Positions 34,422 through 47,344 are shown, counted from the stretch's first letter. The stretch is DNA of 64,000 nt from Pontederia crassipes (GCA_030549335.1 CM060190.1:63440118-63504117); one strand, 5' to 3'. Numbers and translations: made by a program. Notes: a model not told the origin generated them from the letters alone.

Positions 34422-34798
34422 ATCTCATTTGGAGGTCCTTCATTGCACAAATTGGTAAATATTTGTTGTTATCATAAGATTTTGAATCTTTACATACACC
34501 TCAGTGCTTAACGTTCTCTTCTGCAAATGAAATGTTGGCATTGCAATTTTCTTTCCTGTGTTTGCAGTCAAAACCACTTTGCACTTTGGATTCTTTATTT
34601 GAATTACATTTCAAAAGGGGAAAACATATATAATTGTGTATTTGGGATGTTGTTGCCATTAAGTTTTACATAACCAAGGATTCTGGTACTTGTATTCTAC
34701 TAGATCGTGTTGTCATAAAGCAATCTGGTCAAGCACATTATCAAATGTTTAACCTGTCCAATCAGATTAAGTGCATGATTTAGTGGTTTTTTTAACAG

Positions 34799-34903
34799 TC
34801 CTCTGACGCTTTGCACTCTGGTAATTTTGCTCCTTTTGCAAGAGAAACAAATCCTGTTTACACTGATATTTCTGCTCCGATGCACCCTTTGCAAAAGAAA
34901 TAA
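34799..34903 (+). other. Possible alternative terminal exon of the preceding gene
   Basis: After a strong pyrimidine tract and acceptor (GTGGTTTTTTTAACAG) an open frame of 34 codons begins SSDALHSGNFAPFARE and ends HPLQKK followed by TAA. A donor AAT|GTCTGT inside exon 4 would join it in phase 0. The composition looks like soluble protein. Not proven; could also be chance. Confidence 0.35.
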
Positions 34904-35669
34904 TCCTTGTCCTTGTGTATACATCTTAGCATCCAAACCATACTTGCAAAAGTTTAATTTGAAATGAAATCATATTAACTAAGAATATGATTACTTTCAT
35001 TCTCTCTAAATGTAAGTTCGGTTTGTGGCTGCTTAACACTTTAGTGACTTAAGATATAAGTTTCTTCTTTCTTGTAGTACGCCTTCAAATCTGTGTAACC
35101 CTGATTGATCCTAACCCCACCACAATCTCAGCTCATGCTCTCTTACTCTGTCAATCATTCTGGTGGTAGCTGATGTGCCTTTGTTTGTTCCTATTGCTGC
35201 GGTTGGCTTGACTAGTCTTATTGGTGCTATGCCACTCTCATTCATAATGCTCTACAGTTAATTGCTGCGGTTGTGTGCCATCATTGTAGATGATCTGCCA
35301 TGATTCCTCTTTGAGACCATTTCAGCTTTCTTTTTTAGATCACTAACGTATGAGCACTATCCTTTCTTTTGGATTGTCTCTTAGTGTTTATGATTTCATG
35401 TACTTTTATTAGAATCACGCTCTTGTAGGGTCATGCCTAAAATGTTTGTGTAGAAAGTGCTGCAATGTAATGAAATTTGTAAAACCTCTCATGCCTCTTT
35501 CATGCATGCAGTTGAATACAGAAATGTGCATATTACTGACAGCCAAACTCATCTGAATTACAGTAAACAAGTAAATTCAGAGGTAGAGTGAAATTTGCAA
35601 TGGTTCGTCTTTCCTCACACGTGCTATGGGTCTATCATACGAAGCCACTTCTATCTTTTTTCCCTATAG

Positions 35670-35754
35670 GCGTTGGCCTTCCTCGCTTGGGGATAAATGG
35701 TGATCCCTCATTCAAGTCTCGTACAACCTGGAAGAAAGGTGCACGAATTCAGAG
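35670..35754 (+). other. Orphan exon-like segment
   Basis: 85 nt bounded by a very good acceptor (CTATCTTTTTTCCCTATAG) and donor (CAGAG|GTAGGT), open in one frame as VGLPRLGINGDPSFKS... then TTWKKGARIQR. Entry and exit phases differ from a simple join with the upstream exons. No family recognised. Confidence 0.35.
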
Positions 35755-38176
35755 GTAGGTCGGAGAGCCCTTCACCCCTCCCTCCCTCACCATGGTGTTC
35801 AGTGCATTATCTAGCTCGTTGAACCTCTTTTCCTTCATTTCTGTATATATTATTGTGAGTCAATCATTTAATATAAATGATTGAACATGTAGGAAAATGA
35901 TGTTATTTATAATAGAGAAAAAAAGAACTTGGGTCTTCCCAGTGATATTGAATTGTTGACTACTTTTGCTTGTTTTGAGACACATTCGAACTATGTGGGA
36001 GGCCTAAAGCGAAGTTACCATTTTTTACATAAATAAAAATATTATATTTATTTTTTTAGTTTCTATATAAAGAATAAATTTGTTAACCATGAACAAGAAA
36101 AAATATTTGACGTATTATTGATTTTTGAGAAAAAAATCAAATATGAAAAAATGGCATAAATTAAATTTAAAAGATAGGAATATATTGAATTATGATAAAT
36201 TAATTATGACTAGTTAGAGCCGGCCTGCTTAACTATATATGGTCCTCTTTGTGGGCTCAAATCGGACAAGCGGCTCGAGCGCATCAATACCCGGACTTCC
36301 AGGGAAAAGTGTATCTAGACCAACGATGGTTGGGGGATGAAATAATAAGCAGGTTCGATTCTCTCTGCTTAAGTAGGTTTTGTGTTTGAATCTTGCCAAT
36401 GTAAAAAATTTGTAGAAGATTTTTATTAGAAGTTTAATCTGTCAATATTAAATATGCGATATGAAGCATTCAATTAAGTTAATTAGGCTCGACGATGGAT
36501 CGAGTCATAGACGTGAACAAAAGGTCTTTTGAGATTTAACTTATTCATTATTTTCATGTTTCGGAAGAGAAGATGATGTATGATTAACTAATCGTATAAC
36601 TTGGCATAAAAAAAATATCATTGTTTCACCAATATCATTTCTTAAGAAAATTGGTGTGATTAGTCTTGGATGTGAAGATCCATTTGATACGATCATGGGT
36701 TAATGCATAAAAAGCACTTCATAGTATGTTCGATCAATTTGGGGATGGACTTTATCTCAACACTAGATGAATCTTAGAAACGGATGGTTTGATAAAAGAG
36801 TTTGTTTAGCAACATATATCCTTTTCTTAAAAGGGATCATTTAATTAAGTTCATTTGCTACGATTAAAAGGTAGCACAATGTTTTGAGGAAAACGAGTAA
36901 AAGAAGTTTTGATCCACAAAATTTGTGCATTTGAATTTTTTTTACTAAATAATTATAACATGAAGACAAGTTTGTTTTTTTTAATACTCCTACCAGATCG
37001 AAGGCTCTCGAAATATAGGATTATTACTAAGGTAAAAGTGCAGGTTGAACTTTTTCCAAAATTCTAATGGAGTGATAGATGTAAAAAATGAAAAACAATT
37101 ATACAAAGATAAGTTGAATTGGGTTATATTTTTTTGAAAGTCAAATCTGACTTAGGCCAGGTTGAGCTGAATTTGATCGGATTGTCGAAATAGTCGATCA
37201 TTTTTTCAATAATTTTCTTATATTTTTTAATATAAAATAAATATAATAGTTTATTTTAAATCTAAAAAAAATACTATTTTAAACATTTAACTATTTTTAT
37301 ATTTAGAAATCTTATTGTCATATATTTTAAAAGACTTGAATTTAATAAAAATAATTTCAAATAAAAAAATAAATAAAAATTTGGATCAATCAAGTCAAGT
37401 CGAATTAAAATATTTAACCCAAGTTTTTACTTTAACTAAAGGTGAAAATCAAAGACAGCCCAATACTCGTACTATGATCGAACATATAGGATGAACTCGA
37501 GTTTGCCTTCTAAGAACAAGAACCTTGCGTGCTGCCCCATTCGAGATCTTTTGAATTTGTGTAACCTGTTAAGACATGTCAAATCGCCTCGGATAAGAGT
37601 AATCCATTTTTTTATATATTTTTTCCTCTTTTAAGCGGTTTTCACACTTTCTTTTAATTTCTGTTTTTTTCCCAACTTTTCTTTTTCTCATTTCCATTTT
37701 TTTCTCACTGTTTTACTTTTCTTATTACATTAAGAAAATAATATAATAATTGAAACATACCATTATTTTTTCTTCATCTAATATAATAACGTAATATTAT
37801 ATGCAATATAATATTGCTTTTTCTATTCTTTTCCTTTTTGTTGAATTTGAAACTTCGTGTTTCATGGTTCATTCTTTTCGTCATTCTTATCATAAGTAAA
37901 TAAAACTAATTAATTTTATGGAGATTTATCAAAGTTCTTCTCTAATTGACTTGATAAAATTGTCATCATATTTAAAAGCAAGGACTCCCCTTAAATAATA
38001 ATAGAATACTTGGGAATCCGACGGCCATTCATTACTTAACTTATAAAATCGTTATCTAGTTAATTGACTTAATTCCCTCCAATTAATCATAATAATGACC
38101 GTAAACCCTCGTGCTCCTTGACGTCACAAGGTTCTAACTATTTTAGCATCAAGAAAGCACTATAAATTGAAACATA
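35755..38176. other. AT-rich spacer
   Basis: No gene supported. A few GC-richer words (36230-36300, 37140-37200, 37480-37600) look like worn repeats. Poly-A/T runs dominate. Confidence 0.5.
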
Positions 38177-38556
38177 ATTGTTAATTAATATCTTAAATTC
38201 TACTTTAACTGAACATAATTATTAATAAAATATGTTTGGATCTCAAAAAGTAAAAGGAAACGTGTGTGACATATTTTGTATATTTTTTTTATTGAGATTG
38301 TTAAGAAATTAATTTATTTTATTACTACAAGGTAGGTGTCCTATTTTTGAGATTAATATAGAATCTCAATTAGTCTCTAATTTCTATCATTTGTTAAAGG
38401 GAGTGCTTATATAAACTCCCTAAGGGTTTAAAGAGAAATGAATCTGATCTTGTAATCCTCTTCTGTTTTTTTCATCTAATAAAATTTTGTGTCGTCTTAA
38501 ATTTCTCGAGTTTTCTCGTGGTGCATAATTTCTCTCGTAGAGAAATCCTAACTGAC
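38177..38556 (+). repeat. 5' LTR of the Copia element
   Basis: Shares long blocks with 41937-42330, such as GTGACATATTTTGTATATTT and AAAGAGAAATGAATCTGATC. Its first bases are worn and the start is approximate. Confidence 0.7.
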
Positions 38557-39920
38557 TGGTATTAGAGTGAGATTTCATTGTCGATCTTCCGTCAGGCATA
38601 CAAATGGCATTGCATAACGTGAACATCAAAAAATTTACGAGACGAAATAATTTCAGTCTCTAGTAGATCAAGATGAGGGCACTTCTAAAATAATAAGGAG
38701 TCTGGGCGTCGCTCATGAACATGTCGAAAAACAAACCAAAGGAGGAAGACTCGAAGGACAAAGAAAAGGATTTTGACCTCACAAGTTTGGCGACACAGGA
38801 AGAGAAAGTGCGCTCCATGATCCTGTTGTGTCTGGCGGATGAGGTTATTATCGAAGTCGTTGATAAAAAATGACGCCTGGTTTGTGATCGAAACTTGAGA
38901 GTTTCTACAAGACCAAATCTCTAACCAACAAGTTGCTGTTGAAGCAACGTCTGTTCGCTCAGAAAGATACCCCTCTGAAAGATCATCTTGATTAAATGAA
39001 CACTCTGTTGATGGAATTACGAAACATAAATGTGAAGATTGAGGATGAAGATGTTGCCCTACTTCTATTGGTATTTTTTCCTCTGTTATACGAAAATTTT
39101 GTTCAGTCTGTTATAAATACAATTACTCTGAAAAAAATAAGATCAAGTTTACATACTCGTGAACTTCGTCATAGGACATCTGGCAAGGCTGTGGAGATTC
39201 AAACAACAGGGTTGGTAACAATCGTAGAGAAGATAAACTCTAAAAAGGATAAGTCAAAGAAGAAGAACATTAATCCGAAGAACATTTGCAACTACTACAA
39301 AGAATCGGGTCACTGAAAAAGGATTGCCCTAAGAAAAAGAAAAAGAACACAATTGCTACAGTAGCACATCAGAATAGTGAATCTGATGATAATTTGGCTC
39401 TCATGGTGTCTGGTCATAAATGTTTGGAGGAGAGTTGGGTTCTGGACTCAGGATGTTCCTATCATATGACTCCGCACAGAGAGTGGTTCTCAATTTATCA
39501 GAATATTAATGGCGGAAACATCATCATGGGCAATGATGCGCCTGTAAAATAGTTGAAATCGGCTCAATTCAAATCAGAAGTCATGACAATCGGATGAGGA
39601 CATTGACAGAGGTCCGTCATGTTTCATAACTGAAGAAAAATATGATATCTTTAGGAGTTCTGGACTCCAAAGGATGTAGAATGGATGCCACAAGAGATGT
39701 TCTCACGATCATCCAAGGCAATGTTGAAGTCATGAAAAGAGTAAGGCAAAAGTCCTTATACATACTACAAGGCACAGTAATTTCTGGCGTGGCTGCAATA
39801 GGTAGTTCGTCCAAATTAGAATCAGAAGCATTCAAGTTGTGACACATGCGACTTGGACATATGAGTAAAAAAGGGATGTACATTCTCAATAAGTGCAATC
39901 TTTTGAATGGTCAGAAACAG

Positions 39921-40836
39921 TGTTGTCAGGGCCGAACCGGACTAGTCGGTCTGACCGCTGACCGTGACAGTTGCGGCCTAACTAAAGCCCAAAAACCGAA
40001 CCCTAGTATGAACCGATAAAAAATTGATCAAAATCGATTAAAATCGGCCAAAACTGGGTTGAACTGCGTTTCAACCCGATTTTTTTATTTAGTCAATTTT
40101 TTTTATTAATTTATTTTACTAAGAGATAATTTGATAAAAAATATTATTATAAATTTGAAAAATATCTAAAAATGGACTTTCTCCATAAACATACATATTG
40201 ATCAATTAGTCTCCTCCTTCATTTATACTTGTCCATTTACTCTCATTTTATTACTACTATCAATGCGAGACTATTTTTATATACTCACTCATTTGTTTTT
40301 TTTCCTTAGTCTTGAACTTATTAAACTTTGAGTTGTAACTATGGATTATAATCTTATTCAAATTTTTAATATCATAAATGTTTATTATACTATAAATTAA
40401 TTATATATTTATTATATTAATATAATATTTATCATATTAGATAAATTAATTATGAATGAATGGTGCAAACTATAGTATGCTTAGTATAATATAATAATAT
40501 ACATACACAACTTTAAATTTCTTTAATTTCGTATGTAATAAGTCAAATTAAATAGTTAACTACTATTTATACTATATATTTATTTTAATAATCAAATTCA
40601 ATGATTTTAATTTATTAGGCGTATAATAATTTTAAAATCAAATCTTAAAATTAATATACATTTATAATTGTTATTTTTTTGTATAATTACATTTTGGCAT
40701 CATTATATATTTATATAATCAAAATATCATAGCTTGATTTACTAATAAATATAATATTCTATTATTATCCGGTCCGATCGGTTTAATCTGAAACAGACAC
40801 TTTTTCGGGTCGTCGTCCGGTTCGGTCCTAACAACA
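39921..40836 (-). mobile_element. Non-autonomous repeat 'family A', copy 2
   Basis: Starts TGTTGTCAGGGCCGAACCGG and ends GGTTCGGTCCTAACAACA. Reverse-complement relative of 20049-21083, here 916 bp, with the same AT-rich interior. Its place inside the Copia element shows that it moved after the Copia insertion. No clear target duplication. Confidence 0.78.
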
Positions 40837-41936
40837 TTGGTAAGAAAATATCTGAAATTGAATTCTGCAAGTACTATATTTTTTACAAGCAAAAATGACA
40901 TCAATTCAGTAAAGTCGTGCACAAGACGAAGGTAACACTCGATTACATCCACACTAACTATTAGGGCTCCTCTCGTGTTCCATCTCTAAAAGATTTTAGA
41001 TACTTTCTATCTGTGATAAATGATTATTTAAGGATGACATGTGTATTCATGATAAAGCACAAGAGCGAGACATTCGAAATTTTCAAGCAATGGAAGACTC
41101 TGGTGGAGAATCAGACATCAAAAAAAGTGAAACGTCTTCGTACAGATAACGGTTTGAAGTTTTGTTTATCTAAATTTGATCGATTATGCAAGGATGAAGA
41201 CATTGTCAGACATCACATCGTCAGAAATACACCACATCAGAATGGTGTAGCAGAACGTATGAACAGAATTCTTCTGGAGAGGGCACGATGCATGCTCTCT
41301 AATTCTGGTTTGAACAAGTCATTCTGAGCTGAGGTTGTTAGCACAACATGCTATCTTATCAATCGGAGTACTACAACCGCGATCGATCTGAAGACTCCTA
41401 TTGAAGTATGGTCAGATAATCCTACTGATTATACTAATATAAATTTTTTTTGCTGTCCAACATATTATCATGTCAACGAAGGAAAATTAGAACTAATGAC
41501 CAAAGAAGGATTTTTTGTGGAATATGGTGCAGGTGTAAAAGGCTTTAGAATTTGGTCTCCCTTAAAGTTGAAAGTTATTCACAGTAGAAATATATCCTTT
41601 GATGAGATGTCTATGCTAAATAAAAAATAAGATGTTATTGATTCAGTAGAGGAGGGTGTCAACAAACATGTGGAGTTTGAATTAACTCCAATTCAAAATA
41701 GAGCAAAAGAATTTCATCAGGCTGAACAACCAAAAAAATAGAAAAAGCAATGACAATCTAGCTGTTGAACGTGCACGCAGATAGGTAGGTCCTCCTAAGC
41801 ATTATGACTTTGAGGATATGATTGCAATGCATTCCAAGTAGTTAAAGAGGTGGAAACGTCAAATCAAACTACATGAATGTTACCGCATGTGTAGAAACAG
41901 AACATGGGACCGGTGACGGCAGAGAGTGTTAGATAT

Positions 41937-42330
41937 CTGATTGTAGAATTCAATTAAATGTGGAGATTTGTTAATTAATGCCTTGAATCCTACTTTAATT
42001 GAGAATCTGTTTAGATTCCAAGGAGTAAAAAGAAACTTTGTGACATATTTTGTATATTTCCTTATTATGAGATTATTAAGGAATTAATTTATTTTTTTAT
42101 TACAAGATAGATATCCTATTTTTGAAATTAATATAGAGTCCCATTTGACTTCTAATTTTTATCATATGTTAAAGGAAGTGGCTATATAAATTTCCTAAGG
42201 GTCCAAAGAGAAATGAATCTGATCTTATAATTATCTTCTATTTTTTCATTTAATAAAAATTTACGTCGTCTTAAATTTCTTAAATTTTCTCGCGATGCAT
42301 AATTTCTCTCGTTCAAAAATCCTAATAAAC
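41937..42330 (+). repeat. 3' LTR of the Copia element
   Basis: Starts TGTTAGATATCTG and runs to about AATCCTAATAAAC. Pairs with the repeat at 38177-38556. Confidence 0.7.
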
Positions 42331-43376
42331 TTTTTCTCGTTCCAAAGAAACACAAGAGAGACCTTTTGCATGCGCCTATTAGCCTCGGTTTGTTATCCTT
42401 CCTCATCTTTTCTCTCTCCTTAGTTATTTGTTCTCGTTTGTAGTTTTTTGCCTTAATTACCACACGTCTGGTTCTTTCTTTGCAGTCTTTCATTCTATTT
42501 TATGACCTGTACGTAGACATTTGGGACACTGTCTTTTTGGACATGATCACCACTTTTCTATTTTTTTTTCTCACTTTAAGAAAGTTAATATGCTGCAATT
42601 ATTACTCTGTTTAGGTTTTCTCGGCGATGATCTTTTATCTGAAGTTGTATTGTTATTAAGATAGGGAATGATGTCGAGAATGCAGCATCTGTGTTCTGCA
42701 TGCCTTTTTAGTTTTCCTGTTTGAAGATTGCCATTGCTGTTGTGTGTATATCTGATAATTTCTTGTGATATTCTTTAATGGCATGATATAATGCGTCCAC
42801 AAAGTCTTTTGTTCAGAAAAACGAAGAAATAAATGCTTGATATTATTCTGTAGTATAGGAAATCTTTGTTATATGTGAATTTAACTGAGAAAGTTTCAAT
42901 AATTTCGTTGAGATTAATTTTGATAACAAAAGTTTATATACGAGTCTTTGTTTCTTCTTCTTGTTCTTGTCTCATTTTCTTTCTTGGTTTTGTTTATGAT
43001 AGATGCAAATTGTGTTTCAACAGTGCATTTACGTTTTGCGATCTTCTCATTTCTATGTCCGGTAGTCGCGAATAAATTCGTCTCTAGTTCATCCCATTTT
43101 CAAGTAGGAAAAAATTTCTGAAATTACCGGCTCATTTTCAAGTAGGAAACATGTTGTCAGTTCTTGTTGCTTAAATCCGTGGTGTATTGAAATTTGAAAA
43201 CCTGCCGAAGAATAAAAAGAGAACTAAAGCTTGCAGTTGCAGAACCACACTTGACACCTGCAAAGGAAATGCAGTTGCTCTTATTCTCTCAAAAGAACCC
43301 TTCGGATTCTTGCTATAAACATTATCTCATTCGTAGTCTACTTGTTAATTAATCCACTTATTTTAAACATTGGTAA
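42331..43376. other. Spacer upstream of the MADS-like frame
   Basis: T-rich on the plus strand with several possible splice words (TTTGCAG near 42485) but no supported exon. It could contain promoter sequence for the frame at 43443. Confidence 0.4.
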
Positions 43377-43442
43377 AATGTTTTTGTTTCTGCATTAATT
43401 CTTCTGATCAGAGACACATCACAAGGATTAAGGAAACTGGAA

Positions 43443-43841
43443 ATGAGTAATCCCAATCCTGCTGCCCCCCGGAGACTGAAAGCAAAACGCGAATCGCTGG
43501 AGAGGAGAGTGAGGAATATAAAGAGGATGGCCTCGGAGCTCTCCGCTTTGTGTGACGTAGACATATGCATGATATGCTACACGCCTTACGGCCCCAACAG
43601 CCCCGAGATATGGCCGGAGGACGCATCACAGGAGAGGGACATCATGCGGCGCTTTGAGGACGTCCGCAATTCATACAAGATCTATGAGACCATGGAGGAC
43701 TTCAACCGCAAGGCGACGAAGCCCCCTGACGCGGCGGCTGCTGATCACGGTGGCCGGCTGAGCCAGCAGTACGGTGTGACAAACCTGATCAGGTGCCTGG
43801 AGACGAGCCGACGGAATTTGCACGTCGTTCGGAGAAAGTAA
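43443..43841 (+). CDS. Diverged type-I (M-gamma-like) MADS-box protein, short
   Basis: Intronless frame of 132 codons. Residues about 10-60 match the second half of a type-I MADS domain: RRLKAKRESLERRVRNIKRM, then ASELSALCDVDICMICYTPY, GPNSPEIWPED and RDIMRRFEDV, closest to the M-gamma pattern K(K/R)x8-KKVSELSTLCGV...YSPYxPxPEVWP. The expected basic start (MxRKKVKL...) is absent: the codons before the ATG are open for about 22 residues but unrelated. Proteins of this group are nuclear regulators acting in endosperm and gametophyte, usually 200-300 residues long. Here the DNA-contacting part is degraded and the C-terminus short, so a pseudogene or a non-DNA-binding derivative is likely. GC-rich codons stand out from the AT-rich surroundings. 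Confidence 0.6.
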   Translation: MSNPNPAAPRRLKAKRESLERRVRNIKRMASELSALCDVDICMICYTPYGPNSPEIWPEDASQERDIMRRFEDVRNSYKIYETMEDFNRKATKPPDAAAADHGGRLSQQYGVTNLIRCLETSRRNLHVVRRK

Positions 43842-45862
43842 GAAGGAAAGGAAGCTGACGACCCAAGAAACGCAGCAGGAAGCTTGAAGCATCCACGTCT
43901 GAAAGCAACGTGCATGGCGGATTAATTGCTCCCCAAGCTGATTGAGTATGAGATATTGAAGAGGAGGTCGCAGGAAACGCAGGTTCAAAATTCTCGATCC
44001 ACCGAGTTTAGTTTGATTGATGGTCGTTCTGGTTTGTAATCAATGCATAGTTGTTCGAAGGGGTTGCAAGTTTTCCTCGTATTAGTCGGTCTACAGGGAC
44101 TATTAACATTCGACTAATTGGATGTTCGAACAGGAACATAAAAAGTAAACCTTAAATCAAAATTCACGTCTTCGGATATCGATGAATGTGATGTTTGTTA
44201 CTGCAAATGGCTGGAGTATATATATTACTCATAGTTGGCCATCGTCGACCATCAATTCGAAGAAAGATTAATCAAATCCATGATGACCGGGAAAGTTCTG
44301 ACAGGATTTACCCACAAATTAAACCACGACAGTCAAGCATTTAATTAGCTTTCTAAAGAAATAATTACAAACATTTCGCAACTTGTAAATGTTATGCGAA
44401 CATTTAGTTAGCATTTCATGAAGAAAAATAACCACCAATAAATAAGAAAAAGAAACCGCAACAGTCAAGCGTTTAATTAGCATCAAAGTCAGCTGAATAA
44501 AATGCAAATATTCCCCAGATCACAGCACAAGTGCACAACGATTATGAGTGATTGATTTCACTACATACTGATATCAGTATATATACATGCAGATGAATCT
44601 GTTCTTAAATTTTATACGAGCGGTATAAAATCAGGAACAGTGTCATCCAACACTGCTTAAGTCCTTAACCTTAGGAAATCGATTGCTAACTCTAAGCAGA
44701 TCATCGCCAAGGGCAGTTTTTTTCTCCAGGCATCTTATAATTCCTCCATCTGTTACTTGTTCTAGGCGCCATTGCCAACAATGTATCTTCTCCTGAAAAT
44801 TGGACTTACAATGTGGTTAACAAGATTATTAACTCATGCATGTACTGCATTTCCGTATGAATATGACAGGTGCCTTTTGCAGTAGAGCTTCCCTGAGTTA
44901 GTGCTTCCTGAGGCCGAAGGTTGAATGCATCATGCATGAGCTTGAAGGCACTTCGAATTGAGCTTTCAGTCAGTAAAAATTATTTAGCAGCTATTGTTGA
45001 TCGAGTTGGTCATCAACAGAATTCTTTTGTTCTATCCATAAAAGTAAAAGGTTGGTCAAGAAGTTTCTACCTTTCAGCATCAAATAATACCCTTTTTCGA
45101 TGTGTCAGGATAAATGACTAACGCATTGGTGCCTTAAGGCTTAAATATTGACTAAATAAAATGTTTAATTACGTGAACATGTAACACTAAATTTTAGTAA
45201 TATAAATATGAAGTTTACACTCTCAAGAGCCATTGAATTTTTGTGGACGAACTTCTAGCAGTGTTTTAAATCGGATCTAATCGATTGATTCAACTAGTAC
45301 GAATATGAAACCCACTTAATTTTGAGTCCTTACTCAAAACTAAACTCGTAAAAACAAAACGAATTGAACAATTGAAGAAATCAAACCTTCCTTACTTGAT
45401 GTCTCGCTAATTTGAGGCTCTTAATCTATAATAGTTAATGTGTGTTAGTATTATATAATAGTTAATGTATTTTAAACATTTTTTTTTCAAACTACAAAGA
45501 TTCTATCGATTTTTGGAGCTTTACAATTTTATAAGTTTTACGCTTAACATAATGACAATATGGAATAATACTTTATTCTCTAAGTAAATAAGAATTATGT
45601 TTTTATTTGTAATAATCATCTATAGCTTACATAATTTTTAATTATTTAAGTGGTATGTTAACCAAGTAATTTGATCATGTTAAAAACATTCAAAAGAAAA
45701 AAATAATGCTTATTATTTACTTAATTCTTCAAAAGATGTTTTATATATAAAAACGTCATCCTAACTTTTTTCCAATGTAAAAAAAAATTAATTTTGTGTG
45801 GAAAAAAAGTTTATTATCACTGTTACATGTTTTGTTTTGTTTTTTAGCTTACACGATCCACT
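43842..45862. other. Spacer after the MADS-like frame
   Basis: Presumably includes the 3'UTR of the preceding frame. Short frames near 44921-45121 and elsewhere have no recognisable content. No RNA gene found. Confidence 0.5.
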
Positions 45863-45957
45863 ACAAAACGAAGGTTATTATTATTATTATATGCTGTAGA
45901 ATAATTATTATTATATGCTGTCTACAGCATATAATAATAATAATAACCTTCGTTTTG

Positions 45958-45958
<1 letters not shown>
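45863..45958. repeat. Perfect 38-bp inverted repeat
   Basis: ACAAAACGAAGGTTATTATT starts the left arm (45863-45900); its exact reverse complement is at 45921-45958. The 20-bp spacer (45901-45920) is itself a partial copy of the arm's ATTATTATTATATGCTG part. An (AT)n run follows at once. Confidence 0.95.

Positions 45959-45962
<4 letters not shown>

Positions 45963-46012
<50 letters not shown>
45963..46012. repeat. (AT)25 microsatellite
   Basis: About 25 uninterrupted AT units immediately after the inverted repeat. Length is likely variable and may be assembly-dependent. Confidence 0.9.
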
Positions 46013-46014
<2 letters not shown>

Positions 46015-46454
46015 CGATTGAGGCCTGAGGCAAGGGCACCACGTTGTGGGTGAGGGTCTCGACCCCTCAAAATTTTAATTTTTTTAACTCTACATATTAA
46101 TATACAAAATTTTATGATTGAAACTTATGAACTGTTTAGATAGAGGAATACGAAGATGTGATGTGGAATCTGATTGAATGAAATTAGTTAAATCATGTTT
46201 GATTATATTTTTATTTAATTTTAAAGAGATTGATGAAATAGTTAAGTCTTTTAAACATCATATTTTTTATTTCAGTAAATTGATGAAATGAAAAAAGATA
46301 AATTATTTTATACTAAATTAACCTCTTTTCTTTTTTTATTACCAAATTAAATTATTTCTCTTCTTATCAAATTAAACCACCTCTCTCTCATTTAAATAAA
46401 ACTTTTTAATAAATATAAAATTTTATTCAAAATAAACATAAATATACTATTTAA

Positions 46455-46648
46455 AAATTTTAATATTAATATAATATATCCAATTGGATTGGGACGTAAA
46501 ATCCGATTTCGGTCCCGATTCGATTCGGCTGAGTGATGAGATCCGGTCCTGACCCAATTATCCATCGGTTCGGAAAAAAATTTGGAAAATTTGAACCGGT
46601 GCGGACGATGGAGGGCGATCAGGTCATTTCGATTCATGATCACCCCTA
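46455..46648. repeat. Degenerate repeat with hAT-like end
   Basis: GC-rich words (GATTTCGGTCCCGATTCG, GATCCGGTCCTGACCC) end in CATGATCACCCCTAATT, the complement of a TAGGGGTGATCATG terminus. Only one end can be defined. Confidence 0.4.
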
Positions 46649-47344
46649 ATTAAAGATTATAAATATTTTAAATATATAATGAAGGATAAAAATAATTTTT
46701 ATATAAATAAAACTTTTATTACCTCACTACACATCTTATATAATTTATTATTCAAATATGAACTTTCTAATGACACATCATGTCACCTCATCCATCACTA
46801 ACCACACCACCTCATCCATCCCTCCGTTAATTATTCGTCAAACAAATCCTTAAATTGGACCCCATTAATAATATTTAGTGTCATTTTAAAGTAAATCTTT
46901 TGCTTTGCTTTGGTCCGCCCCTGCCTGAGGGAAACATTGACGGCGGCTTGGATTCTGTAGGCTTTCCTCATTGGCTTCGAATTAAGCACAAATTAAGAAG
47001 AAAAAGATTTGGCCTCGCGTCGCATGCGAAATCGAAACCAATTCAAATTGCTCCACAGATGAGATCTACTTCGTTCCTCCATTGATCCTAGCCATTAATC
47101 TCTCCGCTTCAAACCTAGCTATAAACAAAGGATCGAGTAGAAGAATTAATGATCAAACTGTGTTTACTGTTTAATTCGTGGCCATGTCCAACATCCTCAC
47201 CTCTCTCCGTCATTCCTCCCTCTCCCTCTTCCTCTTCCTCTTGGCCATGTCCAGCTCTGATCATTGGCCATTCTCCTGCTACTTGATCCTCTTCTAACGT
47301 TGCTCCTGCTCTCCTCCTTCGTACGTACGTACTCTCTTCGATTT
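46649..47344. other. Spacer; possible 3' flank of the minus-strand small frame
   Basis: AT-rich to about 46880, then mixed sequence. C/T-rich words at 47190-47250. No independent gene supported. Confidence 0.4.

Larger units (their letters stand above)
38177..42330 (+). mobile_element. Old broken Ty1/Copia element with a nested insertion
   Basis: Two related terminal repeats (about 38177-38556 and 41937-42330) flank gag sequence (about 38640-39300, with a CCHC knuckle near 39280-39325), a protease-like SWVLDSGCSYHM segment near 39435, a pre-integrase region to about 39920, and an integrase core (RTDNGLKF, HQNGVAERMNR) at about 41010-41330. Reverse transcriptase and RNase H are not seen. A degenerate Met-tRNA primer site (TGGTATTAGAG) follows the 5' LTR. 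The LTRs differ by roughly 10-15 percent by eye, so insertion was several million years ago. Broken in many places (at least ten breaks); family-A copy 2 is inserted at 39921-40836. Confidence 0.8.

Noticed and set aside
45796-46070. Frames through the inverted repeat and (AT)n run
   Set aside because: Ile-Tyr repeat translations of microsatellite DNA.
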